This document shows, piece by piece, positions 11,609 through 23,357 of a stretch of DNA of 64,000 bases; position 1 is the stretch's first letter, and each line of letters begins with the position of its first letter. Both the position numbers and the translations under genes were made by a program. The notes beneath the pieces are model-generated. The model made no database searches. It saw only the letters and a program-made list of their open reading frames with translations, and had not been told where the DNA came from. Origin of the DNA: Cryptomeria japonica (Eukaryota; Streptophyta; Pinopsida; Cupressales; Cupressaceae); the NCBI RefSeq assembly GCF_030272615.1, contig NC_081414.1, forward strand, positions 767,944,153 through 768,008,152, written 5' to 3'.

Positions 11609-12566
11609 TGAAGAGGGGAAAAAGACGGAGAAGGGACAAAGGAGGTTAGCTTGCAAAGAAATCAAATAAGACACAATACAAATTCAAATAACCAAATTTA
11701 TACCTTGTCTTTCACCTCTCCCTCAGATTGAGCTTGATGAAGTGAAGGTGCCCCTTTTTATGCTCCACTTGATTTGCTCCTTGCTTGATGTGGATGTGGA
11801 TTGCTCTCCTTTGCTCAACAAGATTAGGATTTGATAGGATTTAGATTGATGAATTATTGATGGATGAGGATTGAGGATTTTATTTGAAAGAAGTATTATG
11901 AGGGAATTACAATGGTATGATAGGAAGAAGAAGAGAAATGGGTAGTATAAGGATAGAAGAATGGAAGACTTTTTTTTAAGAAGGAAAGATGCTCTAATTT
12001 ATAGATTGGAGGAGGCCAATGGAGGGCCAAGATTGATTTGCTTATGAAGGGCTAAGATTGATTCAAGATAGTGGGCATGGATCAAGGATGCATTGGAGAA
12101 ATAAAAAGGAATATAAAATTCCTTGAGAAGGGGGGGGAAAGGAAATTTGAATTTCAAAATGAGTATGCGTAGGGGGATTCAAAGAAATTTGAATTTCTTT
12201 GAGAGGTTCAATGTTGATGTGACATGAGTGGGAATTTAAAATTGGAGAATAATGATAAGTGGTATTATGAGAGATTATAGATGAATTAATTAGGCTAAGT
12301 AGGGATTAAGAAAAGTGATTTGTAGGAATCACATGACTAGGCTAATTAATTAAAATTAATTAACTGAGTGGGTTTAGAAGAAATAATTATTGGAGGGACT
12401 TTAGAAGAATATGGAAATAATTAATTATTGGACAATAGTGACATGATTAATTAAATTATATTTAATTAACACTGAGAAGAATAAGGATAACACAATTAAA
12501 TCAAATAATTATGATGACAAGCTTAAATTAATTAAATATTGATTTAACTAATTTTAGGTGTCTACA
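11609..12566 (-). repeat. LTR of the LARD-like element (left copy)
   Basis: Plus strand starts TGAAGAGGGG and ends GGTGTCTACA. It is AT-rich with several TTAATTAA-type blocks and colinear with 20215-21184. By the inferred orientation this is the 3' LTR. Confidence 0.88.
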
Positions 12567-12580
12567 TTTTGCCCCTCTTT
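12567..12580 (-). promoter_or_regulatory. Probable polypurine tract (minus strand)
   Basis: On the minus strand this reads AAAGAGGGGCAAAA immediately before the LTR start TGTAGACACC. It is the main argument for the element's orientation. Confidence 0.6.
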
Positions 12581-15500
12581 GATATAGCGTCATGAAGTGA
12601 TGTTATATCAAAGAAGAATAAAACATAGTGGAAGAAAAGGATAAGGACTAGTAGCATGATGCCCCATTCATAAGATGAGGAAGAATGACGAGGAAGTAGT
12701 TATATGCCCCCTCAAGAGGACATATGAATTCGAAGAACACGGGTGTGCTCTCGAAATGGATGAGAAGACAAGGTGATAAAATAATGAGAGTGATGAAGAG
12801 GGAAAGAGGATGGATTGGAGTCTTGTGAATGAAATGAGATAAATAAATGATAAATGGATGGGGTTTCTTGTTGAGAAAACATAGAGAGCAAACCTAGGTT
12901 TGATATTGCCAAGGATGGTCTACACCACTTATTATAAGAACCAGGATGATATGAAGATCCAAGGCGTGGACTAATGCTCAAACAAATAGGAATCCCTTGC
13001 ACACAACCATGCAAGTGTTGATAAACACTAATGCAAGGTTGTTGGATCGTACAAGGAAAAACCTTCAAACACACCATGCCATGAAAACTATGCCCCATTA
13101 TACACCAGCCAAGACATACCAAGATATAGGATGATCAAGGCAGCCATGAGCAAGTATAGTTCTGGGACACAAGATAAAAATTAAAGCAAAAATATCAACC
13201 ATGCAAACAACCTGCACATGACCAACTGACATCTCTCACCAAGAGTAGGACATGGATTTGGATAAACTGTCAAACTAGGGAAGGATGCATCGCGATGGAC
13301 AAGTGATGGATTTGGATGAACTGCCAGACATGGGAAGGATTTATCTCGATGGGCAGGGTGTGGATAGATTGATAGATGACAAAAGACAAGTTGGATGTGC
13401 AAGGTCTGCAGATGAGAGGATTGTTGTTTGGATTTGATTTTCACTATATGGATTGGTGTCTAGATTAGGCACTAGTCAGTATGATCTCAGGTAGATGGGA
13501 AAAGCTCAGTTTGATGGATTGGATAGGATGGAAGAAGGATACATGATTAGATAGGATTAAAAGGGGGATGGATGAATAAGAATTATTGGGTTAGGGATGG
13601 GATTAATGATTGAATTGGAAGAGATGGAGAAGAATATGATTAGATGAGATAAGATTGGATTAAAAATATAATTGGACAGGATGGGGTGGATTGATGGATA
13701 TGATTTGATTGTGGATGATAGGATAAATGGATAGGAACCAATGACAAGGGAGAACCACGGTTCTATAAAAGGATGGATGAATGGATGAAGATATTATTTG
13801 GATAGGATGTGGATGGATTCAGTAGATGGATACAGATGGGATATGGAGCAATTAAGGATGGAGGGTAGGATGATGGAGACCCAAGGACTATACTGAAAAG
13901 GGGGAAAATTCCCCACTAAGGGTAGTGGAATGAAGGATAGGAAATATGGTGGAAAATGATGTATGAGATGGATGGATAATGTGTAATGGATATGGATGGT
14001 AGAGGTATTAAGGCTTGTATGTTCCAAAGAATGCATATACATTATTTTGCCTCTAACATGATCAAGAACAAAGATAAGAATGGAGGATTGCATTTGGATA
14101 TGATGAGGGATATGAGATGGAGGATATGGATAGGATAGTCAAGGTCAAAGATAGGAAAGGAGGATGAGCTTAATGTGGATGGTAGGAAGACATGGATGAA
14201 TCTTGCCCCCAAGTGTAGAGTGCAAGAGGATGAGGGGATTACACATGATGTTTTTTTGCCAAGTTTTCATCATGGTACTTACCCAAGGCACCACAAGACA
14301 TGATTTTCACCATTGGATGAAATGATTTTTCTTTACTTTTCTGATTTTTTTGCTTTTTTTTTTACTTTTCTTGATTTTTTTATTTTTTTTGAATTTTTGG
14401 AATAGTTTGGATGGATGAGGATGAGGATGAGTGGATATAGAAGATAGTGGATGCATGAAGGAGGAAGGGAGGACTCAAGCATCTAGCTCCATGGATGGTA
14501 TCCCTTAGTATTGCTTCAAACTGGAGGTATGCTCATAGATGTTGGTAAAAATAATTGGTGAGATGAAATGGATAGGGGATGGAAGATAAGGATTCACAAA
14601 GGATTGGACTAGTAGAATGGGATTGTGAAAAATGGATGGTGGATAATGGATGGGGTTTTGAAACGTTTGTGGAAGATCAACATTGGCACACACCTTGAAG
14701 GGTGGTGGAGTAGTGGAGGAGAGGGTTTTGAATTAGATGGAAGATAAAGTGTGGATTTTGGGACATGAAGACCCAAAATAGAAGAAGGGGATGATAGAGT
14801 TGGGATGGTGTATTTTGGGATGTAAGGACCCAAAATATATTTTGAAGATGGGGGAGTGTTAGATGGAGGATTGGAGGACTTATGAATGGATGGAGCTTTT
14901 GGATTAGAAACTTTGGATGCCAATTTTGATTTTACTTTGAGATGCATTGCTTCTTTGAGTAGTTTGGGAATCCACATAGTTTTTTATTTTTTATTTTGAG
15001 GCCTTTGTGGCCTTTTTGATTGTCATTTCTTTCAAATCATATTTTTCTTTTGAGCATGTCATTTTGAGGGGACATGTTGATCCTTTGATTTTTGTGGATT
15101 TTGAGCTTTATGCTTTTTAGATTGGGCATCCAAATTGCTTCCAATAGCAATGGTATAGGTGCATGAGGATGGATGACTTAAGGATTTTATGGATAATGGG
15201 ATGATGGAGGGAAAGTGTTGGGAGGGATTCGATGATGTGTTCCTTTGTTGATCTTGCTTAGGGATTATTTGAGGTGATGGGGTGTTGGATGGAGGGATGT
15301 AAGGACCCAAAATGGATAGAAGGAATGGAGGATTTATCTTTGTAACATAGGGCCCCAAAATGGATGTGGGAGATGAGGGATGGTGGTATTTTTATTTATA
15401 TGAAGGGCCTTTGGATTTAGGAGGAATGGGAGATGTACCAACATCTTGAGCATTAGCTTGAAGACCCTTATTATTTCAGAAATAAGATGCGAGTCCATTT

Positions 15501-16320
15501 TGAGGGGGATGGGTTGTGGAAGGAGGATTAGGATCTTTAGATGGATTGGGATCATAACATGGAGATGAAGGGATACTTTCATATTTACTAGGGAGGGTAT
15601 CATGACATGGAGTGGGAGAGGTGATTGGATCATGAGATGGAAGAGGATCATGTGATGGAGGGAGAGGGTTGGATAGAGGAATCATATGATTATTAGATAA
15701 AGTGGAGGGGATGGGACCATTAGATGGAGTGGAGGGTGATTCATCATGAGATGGAGAGGATTCTATGCTAGCATGCTTTGGAACAAGCCCTTGGCATGTT
15801 CAGGGTTGTGGGGGTATTGTGATGGAGGAGGATAAGGAAGCTTTGATGTGAGTAGATGGAGGAATGGGGGTATCATGAAGTGTGGGGGATTGGGATTTGT
15901 TTTGAGGTGGAGGTGATTGAGGTAGATGGAGGACTTGAGGAGATGAGGCAACTTGATTTAGAGAAGGGTATTTTATCTCCTTTTCTAGCATGTCTTGGAT
16001 AAGATCACGAATGATGGACTTGGAGGATGTGGATAATATGGATTTTGGAGGATTAGATGAAGGATTGAGATAATGTATTGGGGAATTAGGATTAAGACTT
16101 GGAGGAATATGGAGTAGAGTATTTGTATGGGGAGTAGAGGTAATAAAGTTGTTGTAAAAGGATGGGGATTGGGATGTGGATGGGAGGGTAGATGGAGGTA
16201 TATATGCGGATGAGGGATAATATGGAGATAGGGATGGGGACTAAGATGGGTTTCCCTTGTAAAAGGTAGAGGAAGGATAAGAGATATCATATAGATTGGG
16301 ATTGGATATAGTGTGGTGAG
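12581..16320 (-). repeat. Internal low-complexity region of the LARD-like element
   Basis: Dominated by short GGATGGAT/GATGGA-type purine motifs on the plus strand. The many minus-strand frames (for example 15059-15358, 15334-15651, 15985-16290) are rich in Pro, Ser, His and Leu and overlap each other in different frames, as expected from a repeat. No Gag, protease, RT or integrase motif was found. I do not call genes here. Confidence 0.7.
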
Positions 16321-17648
16321 TTTTGTTGTAGGTTACCATTCTAGCCCAAAAGCTCGTATGAGTTGCTTCTAGGTATCGTACGAGTTTATGTTGTTCTAAG
16401 AATTATTGTATGTCTATGTAGAGTTTGTCGTATGGCTATGCAAGGTTTTTCATATGGCCATGTATGGTTTGTCGTATGGTGAAGTAGGGTTTATCATACA
16501 AGTTTCTGCTTTTTGTTTTGTCGTATCAAGAACAAAGAGGTTTTTTAGGTGTCTTTTGATATCAATTTGTTAATGATAATCTTAACCTCTTGTTGTCCTC
16601 AGTTTTTCTAACCTTTTTGATAGCTTAACCACTATTTTTGTAGAACGTTAGTCAAATTTTTTGCTTGCCAAAGGCTATCTTTCTCAAACAACATGACTAC
16701 TAATCCATTATTTTTGCAGGTTGCCTAAGGAGATCCAACCAATTATTGTATCTTTTAATCATTTTCTTAGGCACGTAGATCTAATTAGGGGTAAAAGAAC
16801 AACTTGATTGATGTGTTTGGGAGAAGTGTAGAGGTAGGAGAGTATGCTCTTGTCTACATAGACAATCAGAAATCTAGACCCTTGAATCTTTTCTAGTTTG
16901 TTGTGTGTATACCCTTAGCGGGCCTGCCCTCCCAATTTTGTGAGAGGGGAATGACTCAAGTGAGTACGGCTAAAACCCAAGCATTCCAACTCATTATAAT
17001 AAATAGGCCTTTTGAGATGAAAATCTTGGAGAACGGATCTATTTGAGTTTATACTCATATCGAGCACTTTGTAGGTCCCCTTGAGGTCTAAATCACGCTT
17101 GTGTGACTACCATTGTGCTTGGTACTTTGTAGGGCTATAGGCCTCAATCGCGCTTGCACGACTACAAAGGGTAGTCTTTGAACAAAAATCCTTACTAAGA
17201 ACCCTACGAATAGAAACTACCTGGTTCACCTCCGAAAGGTGGATAATATCTATGCAAGGGAGATAGTAACTCCCCCAAGAAATTTGCCATATCATGCCCT
17301 CATTATCGTTTGGAGTCGGCTAATACGGTATTGAGAATCCATTGCGTGAGACTCAGTGGTCGTATTCTGATTAGCTATTGGGTGTGTACCTGAGTCAACA
17401 AGCAAAGTTTTTCCTCCTCATCCAACTTCCTAGGATAGTGCATTGGGTGGCCAATGTGTATTCATTGCTTGATATCTCTTGCCAAGTCCATCCTTCCTCA
17501 ATCCAATCAATCTTCCCTCTTTCCAAATTCTATCTTGTCATCAGCAAATCCCTAATTCATTTCTATCTACCCAAGTAATTCTCCAATCCCCAATCCACTT
17601 TCATCCATTCAAGCAATCATCCTTTTGCAACCAATATTTATGTCCAAA
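16321..17648. repeat. Internal region of the LARD-like element with a short tandem repeat
   Basis: From about 16400 to 16505 a diverged unit of 24-30 bases around GTCGTATGGCTATGTA recurs four or five times. About 16850-17400 is more complex sequence with paired phrases (ACTTTGTAGG, CGCTTG...GACTAC) but no long frame. It ends in CCAATCC-rich sequence. No gene seen. Confidence 0.55.
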
Positions 17649-17977
17649 TCAATTAAATCAATTAATTATGTTGACAAGCTTAAATTAATTAAATATTGAT
17701 TTAACTAATTTTAGGTGTCTAGACATTGTAATCAATTCAATCTTTATGCATCAATACAATTCTCAAGTTTTTGAGAAAATGTATCTTGTTTGATCTCCAT
17801 TTGTGATCAATTTTTTTCTTGCAAGTAATTCATGGGATTGAGGGATTGGACAAATAACTCCAACATGGTATCAGATCTCTAGATTTATTGATTTCTTGTT
17901 CAATTTTTGATAGATATAGACTTGGGTAGTCTTTTTGGTAATATTTTGGCACACTTTGGGTTCAATATGGACTCATC
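17649..17977. repeat. Duplicated junction: LARD LTR end, host LTR end, host PBS
   Basis: Nearly identical to about 21112-21438. It contains the last ~75 bases of the LARD LTR (ending CTAGA at 17723), CATTG, the 3' part of the TGTTGGAGT-family LTR ending CCAACA at 17865, and TGGTATCAGATC at 17866-17877. Both copies share the same altered LTR end, so this is a copied junction, not a second insertion. Confidence 0.8.
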
Positions 17978-20214
17978 CCTAATCTAGTTATCCAATCATT
18001 CTCCTTCTAATCCAATCAAATCTCCAAATTTCCAATCAATAAATCAATCCATCTTTCTAATCTAGTTATCCAATCCTTCATCAGTAAATCATCCAATCCT
18101 TTAATCTAATCCATCATCAATTCCCATTTGTCCTAATCTAAAGGCTAAGGTGATGCAGAGAGTCTTGGAGCTAATCCTAATCACCTTCTTGGTTTACTTG
18201 TCTACTCAACCCTCTAACTCCTCAAGCCCATCCAATGGCACTTTGTAGGGGTTTTTTCTATCTAGACCTCCAAGGTCTGATCCATTTTTTCTTGCCTCCA
18301 AGGTATAGCCACTAATCTTTGACAATCTAACTACCTTTTGAGGATTCCACCTCAATCTCTAACACCACCCCTAAGGCTCCAATAACCTTTGCAAAGGATC
18401 TCAACTCACTAATTAGTTCTTTGTGCTCAAAATGAATTTATATTATGTCTTTGATTTCTTTAAGGTTTTTGGGCATCTTCACACCCATCGTTAAGGTTTC
18501 CTAACCTCTCTTTGGCTCCACCGGGCTCAAATAGGCCTAATTCAATTAGCCCTCCATTGGCGGTTTGCAGGGCTTAGTTTAAAAACTTTCCACACAAGTC
18601 CACAAAAAAATTGTAGATTTGAGTACCCTTTTCATATTTATAAACAATATTGGAAAATTGAATTTGGGTTATCCGTACACATGGGGTTTTCAACACCACA
18701 TTATTTTCAAGGATTTAAACCTCCCCGGGTGACTCACAAATGTGTGCTTGAAAATGTTCACCAGTCAAATCATCTTCCAAAGATAATCATGTATTATTCA
18801 AGGGCACTCAGAAGGATTTCCAACCATGGGTCCATTTATCTTCTACCAATCCACATGTGCTCAGAATTAGCACATCTTCGATTGTCCTAACTCACTAACT
18901 CCTAGCAGTGATCCTAGGGTTTCATTGTAGCTCCTTCACCAAGGCCTAAAAAACAACAAAACCTACTCTAAACTTATGTACAAACCCTAACCTAGCATTC
19001 CACTTGATTTCAATAGGTGTCATCAATGGATGCTTAGGTTAGAGTCATTTTGCTCTTAAAACCCTACTTGCAAGGGTTTTACACCTAGTTACAGAGAAGG
19101 AATGAGATCTCTGCAACCAAACACACTTAAAACTACTAATCTACCTTGTTGGTAAGATGTTTCAACAAACACTCATGCCCAGAAATGAGATTCTACAAGT
19201 AACTTTTTACTGGACTGTACAATGCAACAAAAACCAAGAAAACTATTAAAACGATGAAGAAAACAAGATTTGCTTACAACTCAAAAAAATGTTTGAAGGT
19301 GTTTTTGGCTTATATGCCCCTATTTCAGTTGGTTGAACCAACTTTTCAACTAATGCAACTTTTGTAAAATGTTGCAAAATGTTGCTCAACAACTTTTACA
19401 TCTTTTGACAACTTGGTTGCAACTTTGCACTCAAGTGAATTCCAAGGCTCCCAAAGGCCCTCAAGCATCCTAGAAGACTTAAACACAATACCATAGACCC
19501 CTATTACATGATGATAATGATCTAGAGTACTATTCCTATGATCAACATTATCATTACAACTTCCTAGGTTGATAGCACCCTGAACACAAATGACATAGCC
19601 AAAAGCTTGGACAACTCAACCATGGCTCTACTAAGTCCCAAATGGTTGGTCCATTATTACATCATGAAAGACAACACAAAATCTTAGGAAAAAATAAAAA
19701 TTGCATGCTTGGAGTGTTAGGTGCCCTGCACCATAAGGTGTCATCCTAATCCAAATCAATCCAATCAAGTCCTAATCCAAGGACCAATCCAATCTAATCA
19801 AATCCTAATCCAAATCAAATCCAATCCATCATCATTTGAATCCAAGTTCTAATCCTCATCTTCATTTAACATCATCTTCATCAACTTTCTCCTCCAAAAC
19901 ATATTCATCCAATTCCAATCTATTCTCTCAATCTCAACATGGCTACCCAGGATTTCAAGGCTTGGTATGATAAGATGCTCATGGAAGTTAATGGACCACC
20001 TCAACCTACCTACCAAGCAAATCCCATAACCTCCCATCCATATATCATATCTTCATCCATTTCATCTTCCTATCAACCATCTTGTGCACATTTTGGAGAT
20101 CCAACCACATACAATCCAAGATCAAATCAAGTGGAGTGTCAAAGGGGTTCCTTCACTTCATCCAAGGCTCAATCTGAGGAAGGTGTCAAGCTTGAAAAGG
20201 TATACGTGTCAGAA
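17978..20214. repeat. Right internal region of the LARD-like element
   Basis: CCAATCC/TCCAATC-rich at 17980-18120 and 19740-19930. The rest is unique-looking AT-rich sequence. Near 17968 it shares an ATGGACTCATCCCTAA phrase with 22672-22687. The frames at 18681-18890 and 19939-20217 have no recognisable domain. No gene is supported. Confidence 0.5.
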
Positions 20215-21184
20215 TGAAGAGGGGAAAAAGATAGAGAAGGGAAAAAGGAGGTTAGAATGCAAAGAAATCAAACAAGACACAATACAAATGTAAATAACCA
20301 AATTTATACCTTGTCTTTCACCTCTCCCTCGGATTGAGCTTGATAAAGTGAAGGTGCTCCTTTTTATGCTCCACTTGATTTTCTACTTGCTTGATGTGGA
20401 TGTGGATTTCTTTCCTTTGCTCAACAAGATTAGGATTTGATAGGATTTGGATTGATGGATTATTGATGGATGAGGATTGAGGATTTGATTTGAATGAAGT
20501 ATCATGAGGGCATTACAATGGTATGATAGGAAGAAAAAGAGAAATGGGCAGCATAAGGATAGAAGAATGGAAGACATTTTTTTAAGAAGGAAAGATGCTC
20601 CAATTTATAGATTGGAGGAGGCCAATGGAGGGCCAAGATTGATTTGCTTATGAAGGGCTAAGATTGATTTAAGATAGTGGACATGGATCAAGGATGCATT
20701 GGAGAAATAAAAAGGAATATAAAATTCCTTGAGAAGAGGGGAAGGAAATTTGAATTTCAAAATGAGGATGCATAGGGGGATTCAAAGAAATTTGAATTTC
20801 TTTGAGAGGTTCAATGTTGATGTGACATTAGTGGGAATTTAAAATTGGAGAATAATGATAAGTGGGATTATGAGAGATTCTAGAGGAATTAATTAGGCTA
20901 AGTAGGGATTAGGAAAAGTGATTTGTATGAATCACATGACTAGGTTAATTAATTAAAAATAATTAACTGAGTGGGTTTAGAAGATAATTATTAGAGGGAC
21001 TTTAGAAGAATAGGGAAATAATTAATTTATTTGATAAAATAATTATTCAACAATAGTGACTGGATTAATTAAATTAGATTTAATTAACACTAAGAAGAAT
21101 AAGGATAACACAATTAAATCAATTAATTATGTTGACAAGCTTAAATTAATTAAATATTGATTTAACTAATTTTAGGTGTCTAGA
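20215..21184 (-). repeat. LTR of the LARD-like element (right copy)
   Basis: Plus strand starts TGAAGAGGGG and ends GGTGTCTAGA before CATTG. It is colinear with the left LTR. By the inferred orientation this is the 5' LTR. Confidence 0.88.
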
Positions 21185-23018
21185 CATTGTAATCAATTCA
21201 ATATTTATGCATCAATACAATTCTCAAGTTTTTGAGAAAATGTATCTTGTTTGATCTCCATTTGTGATCAATTTTTTGCTTGCAAATAATTCATGGGATT
21301 GAGGGATTGGACAAATAACTCCAACATGGTATCAGATCTCTAGATTTATTGAGTTCTTGTTCAAATTTTGATAGATATAGACTTGGGTAGTCTTTTTGGT
21401 AATATTTTGGCACACTTTGGGTTCAATATGGCCTCATCACATGTTCAGAACAACCAAAAACATAAATATTGATTCTCTTTGCCAAAATTTGAGAATTTGA
21501 AAAAACAATTAAAAAATGATGACAAGATCCTTCCATTGGGATTTGTGCCATTCTTGCTACAATTTCTCAATCTACATGCACAACTATAGTAGTTTTTTGT
21601 TGTTGGGGTTTCAATATTTTTTTTGGCTTTTATCCTTTATTTTTTCTAGAAAATCCAAAAAAAATGGCTCATTAAGGTTTAAAATGCAACAAAAAAAAAA
21701 TCCTCTCTTTTTTATTATTTTTTTCCAAAAATTTGTCTTTTTGCTTTTCCAAAAAAATCCCACTTTGTTAAAAAATAAAAAAGAGGGGCATGCATTTTCT
21801 TTCAAAAAATATTTAAAAATCTTAAAAAATCATTCCTTAGCATGCACCCACCTTATTTCCTACACCATTAACATTTCATCCATATGTATATACCTTTTTG
21901 GGAACCCCCACATGCATTTGTATAGCCCACATACATGCTTTGACTTTTGTGAGACCCTTTGTCACATGCACCTAGAAACTATACATTTTTTTAATTCATG
22001 CAAAGATTTTAGAGAATATTCAAGGTACTTTAGAGATTGAATGATATTCCACCACCAAAGAGAATATTCTAGCATCCATTTGTGCTTTTGAAGGACACAA
22101 AATATTTTAGAAATATTCTCATGATGACATCAACATATCAGGTGGCCCCTAGCCCCCTTCTTCATGTCTAAAGGAGGGCTTTTTTTTGTTTTGGCCATAA
22201 CTTTTGCATACAGTGTCAGAATTGGGCAAACAATATTGTTGGAAAGGTAATTTCAAGAAATTTCTAGTGGTAGTGGACTCATCTTCAAATTTTCATAGTA
22301 CTTAGTCAAGGTCACCATAATCTCTGATTTTCATGTTTCTTGTGGTATTGGAAAGGTGATTCAAAGCTCTTTAGATCTATACATGTACTTTTTCAATATT
22401 TTTCCTCAGGTACATTTTATTCAATTTTTTTGTATACACATATTGGTTAATTACTAGACTTTTTGGCACATGGAATAGATATGTTTATGGTAGAGTGCTT
22501 TATTTAATCTACTTTATGTGTATTGAGGTTTTTTTGTCTAATTATTTTATTTAAGGAGTCATGGGTTTTTTGTTCATCCTTTTGTTATTAGCCTAGGAAA
22601 AGATAATTATGATTCTTGGCAAAAGGGTATCTTTACCCATCTTAGGTGGCTTATTTTTTTTTCTTATCTATATGGACTCATCCCTAAACTAGCCACAATG
22701 AAGGCTAGAGTTTCTTGGAGGATTATAAATGGCCACGTTGTAAGAGCTATTTTGTTTAATATTGATTTTGATATTATGTGTGCTTTATTGTACATTGATT
22801 GCCCCCACATACTTTGGATTCACCTTTGGGAGATCTATGGAGACCCTCATATCTCTATATTTCCAAAGGATCTTGCAACATATTGCCTTATTCCCTTTGC
22901 ACACTTAGATTGTCAATATGCTTATATGAAATTTCAGATTCTTCTTTGCTAGGTATATGGCACTCTTACTATCATATAACTCTAATAGCTCTTTAAATCG
23001 GCCCCACAATTGAACAAA
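21185..23018 (+). repeat. Rest of split LTR, PBS and internal region of the TGTTGGAGT-family element
   Basis: The split LTR resumes at CATTG (21185) and ends CCAACA at 21326. PBS TGGTATCAGATC follows at 21327-21338. The 1.7 kb internal region has no pol motifs. The 174-codon frame at 21516-22040 is a translation of poly-A/poly-T tracts and is not a credible gene. The end (22905-23018) matches the sequence upstream of the LTR at 11372. This is a small non-autonomous element. Confidence 0.78.
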
Positions 23019-23357
23019 TGTTGGAGTAGTTGAGACATTAGCTAATTAATTCTATAATTAGGCCCTTATTTCTTTATTTGCTTAAGCTAAACTTAGACCT
23101 ACTTGTTATCTCATTCATTATGATTGTGACACTTGGCTCTAGCTAATTTAATATTTATTTAGATTTTGCATCTAGGGTTTCATCTTTATGCTTTTATAAG
23201 TATTCTTTCATTCATTGGAATCAATTCAATCTTTGTGCATCAATATAATTATCAGGTTATTAAGAAAGTCTGTCTTGCTTGATCTCCATTTGTGACATGA
23301 GTTTTGATTGTAGGTGATTCATAGGCTTGTGAGGTTGAACACATAACTCCAAGAACA
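23019..23357 (+). repeat. LTR of the TGTTGGAGT-family element
   Basis: Starts TGTTGGAGTAGTTG and is colinear with 11372-11608 plus 21185-21326. It ends near ATAACTCCAAG, so the last bases are altered from ATAACTCCAACA and the right end is uncertain by a few bases. The next bases belong to a minus-strand copia pseudogene. Confidence 0.8.

Larger units (their letters stand above)
11609..21184 (-). mobile_element. LARD-like non-autonomous LTR element inserted in an LTR
   Basis: Direct LTRs at 11609-12566 (958 bases) and 20215-21184 (970 bases) bound about 7.6 kb without recognisable pol. Target duplication CATTG is at 11604-11608 and 21185-21189. Minus orientation is inferred from the LTR reading TGTAGACACC...CTCTTCA on the minus strand and from a purine tract (complement of TTTTGCCCCTCTTT at 12567-12580) next to the LTR at the left. 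No convincing PBS is visible beside the right LTR. The right LTR ends CTAGA rather than CTACA. Confidence 0.82.

Noticed and set aside
13794-16290. Many minus-strand Pro/Ser/His/Leu-rich frames
   Set aside because: They overlap in several frames and reflect the GGATGGAT purine repeat, not a conserved protein. No Gag or Pol motif.
21516-22040. 174-codon plus-strand open frame
   Set aside because: It translates A/T homopolymer tracts (runs of Phe and Lys), lies in a non-coding element interior, and a minus frame overlaps it. No domain.
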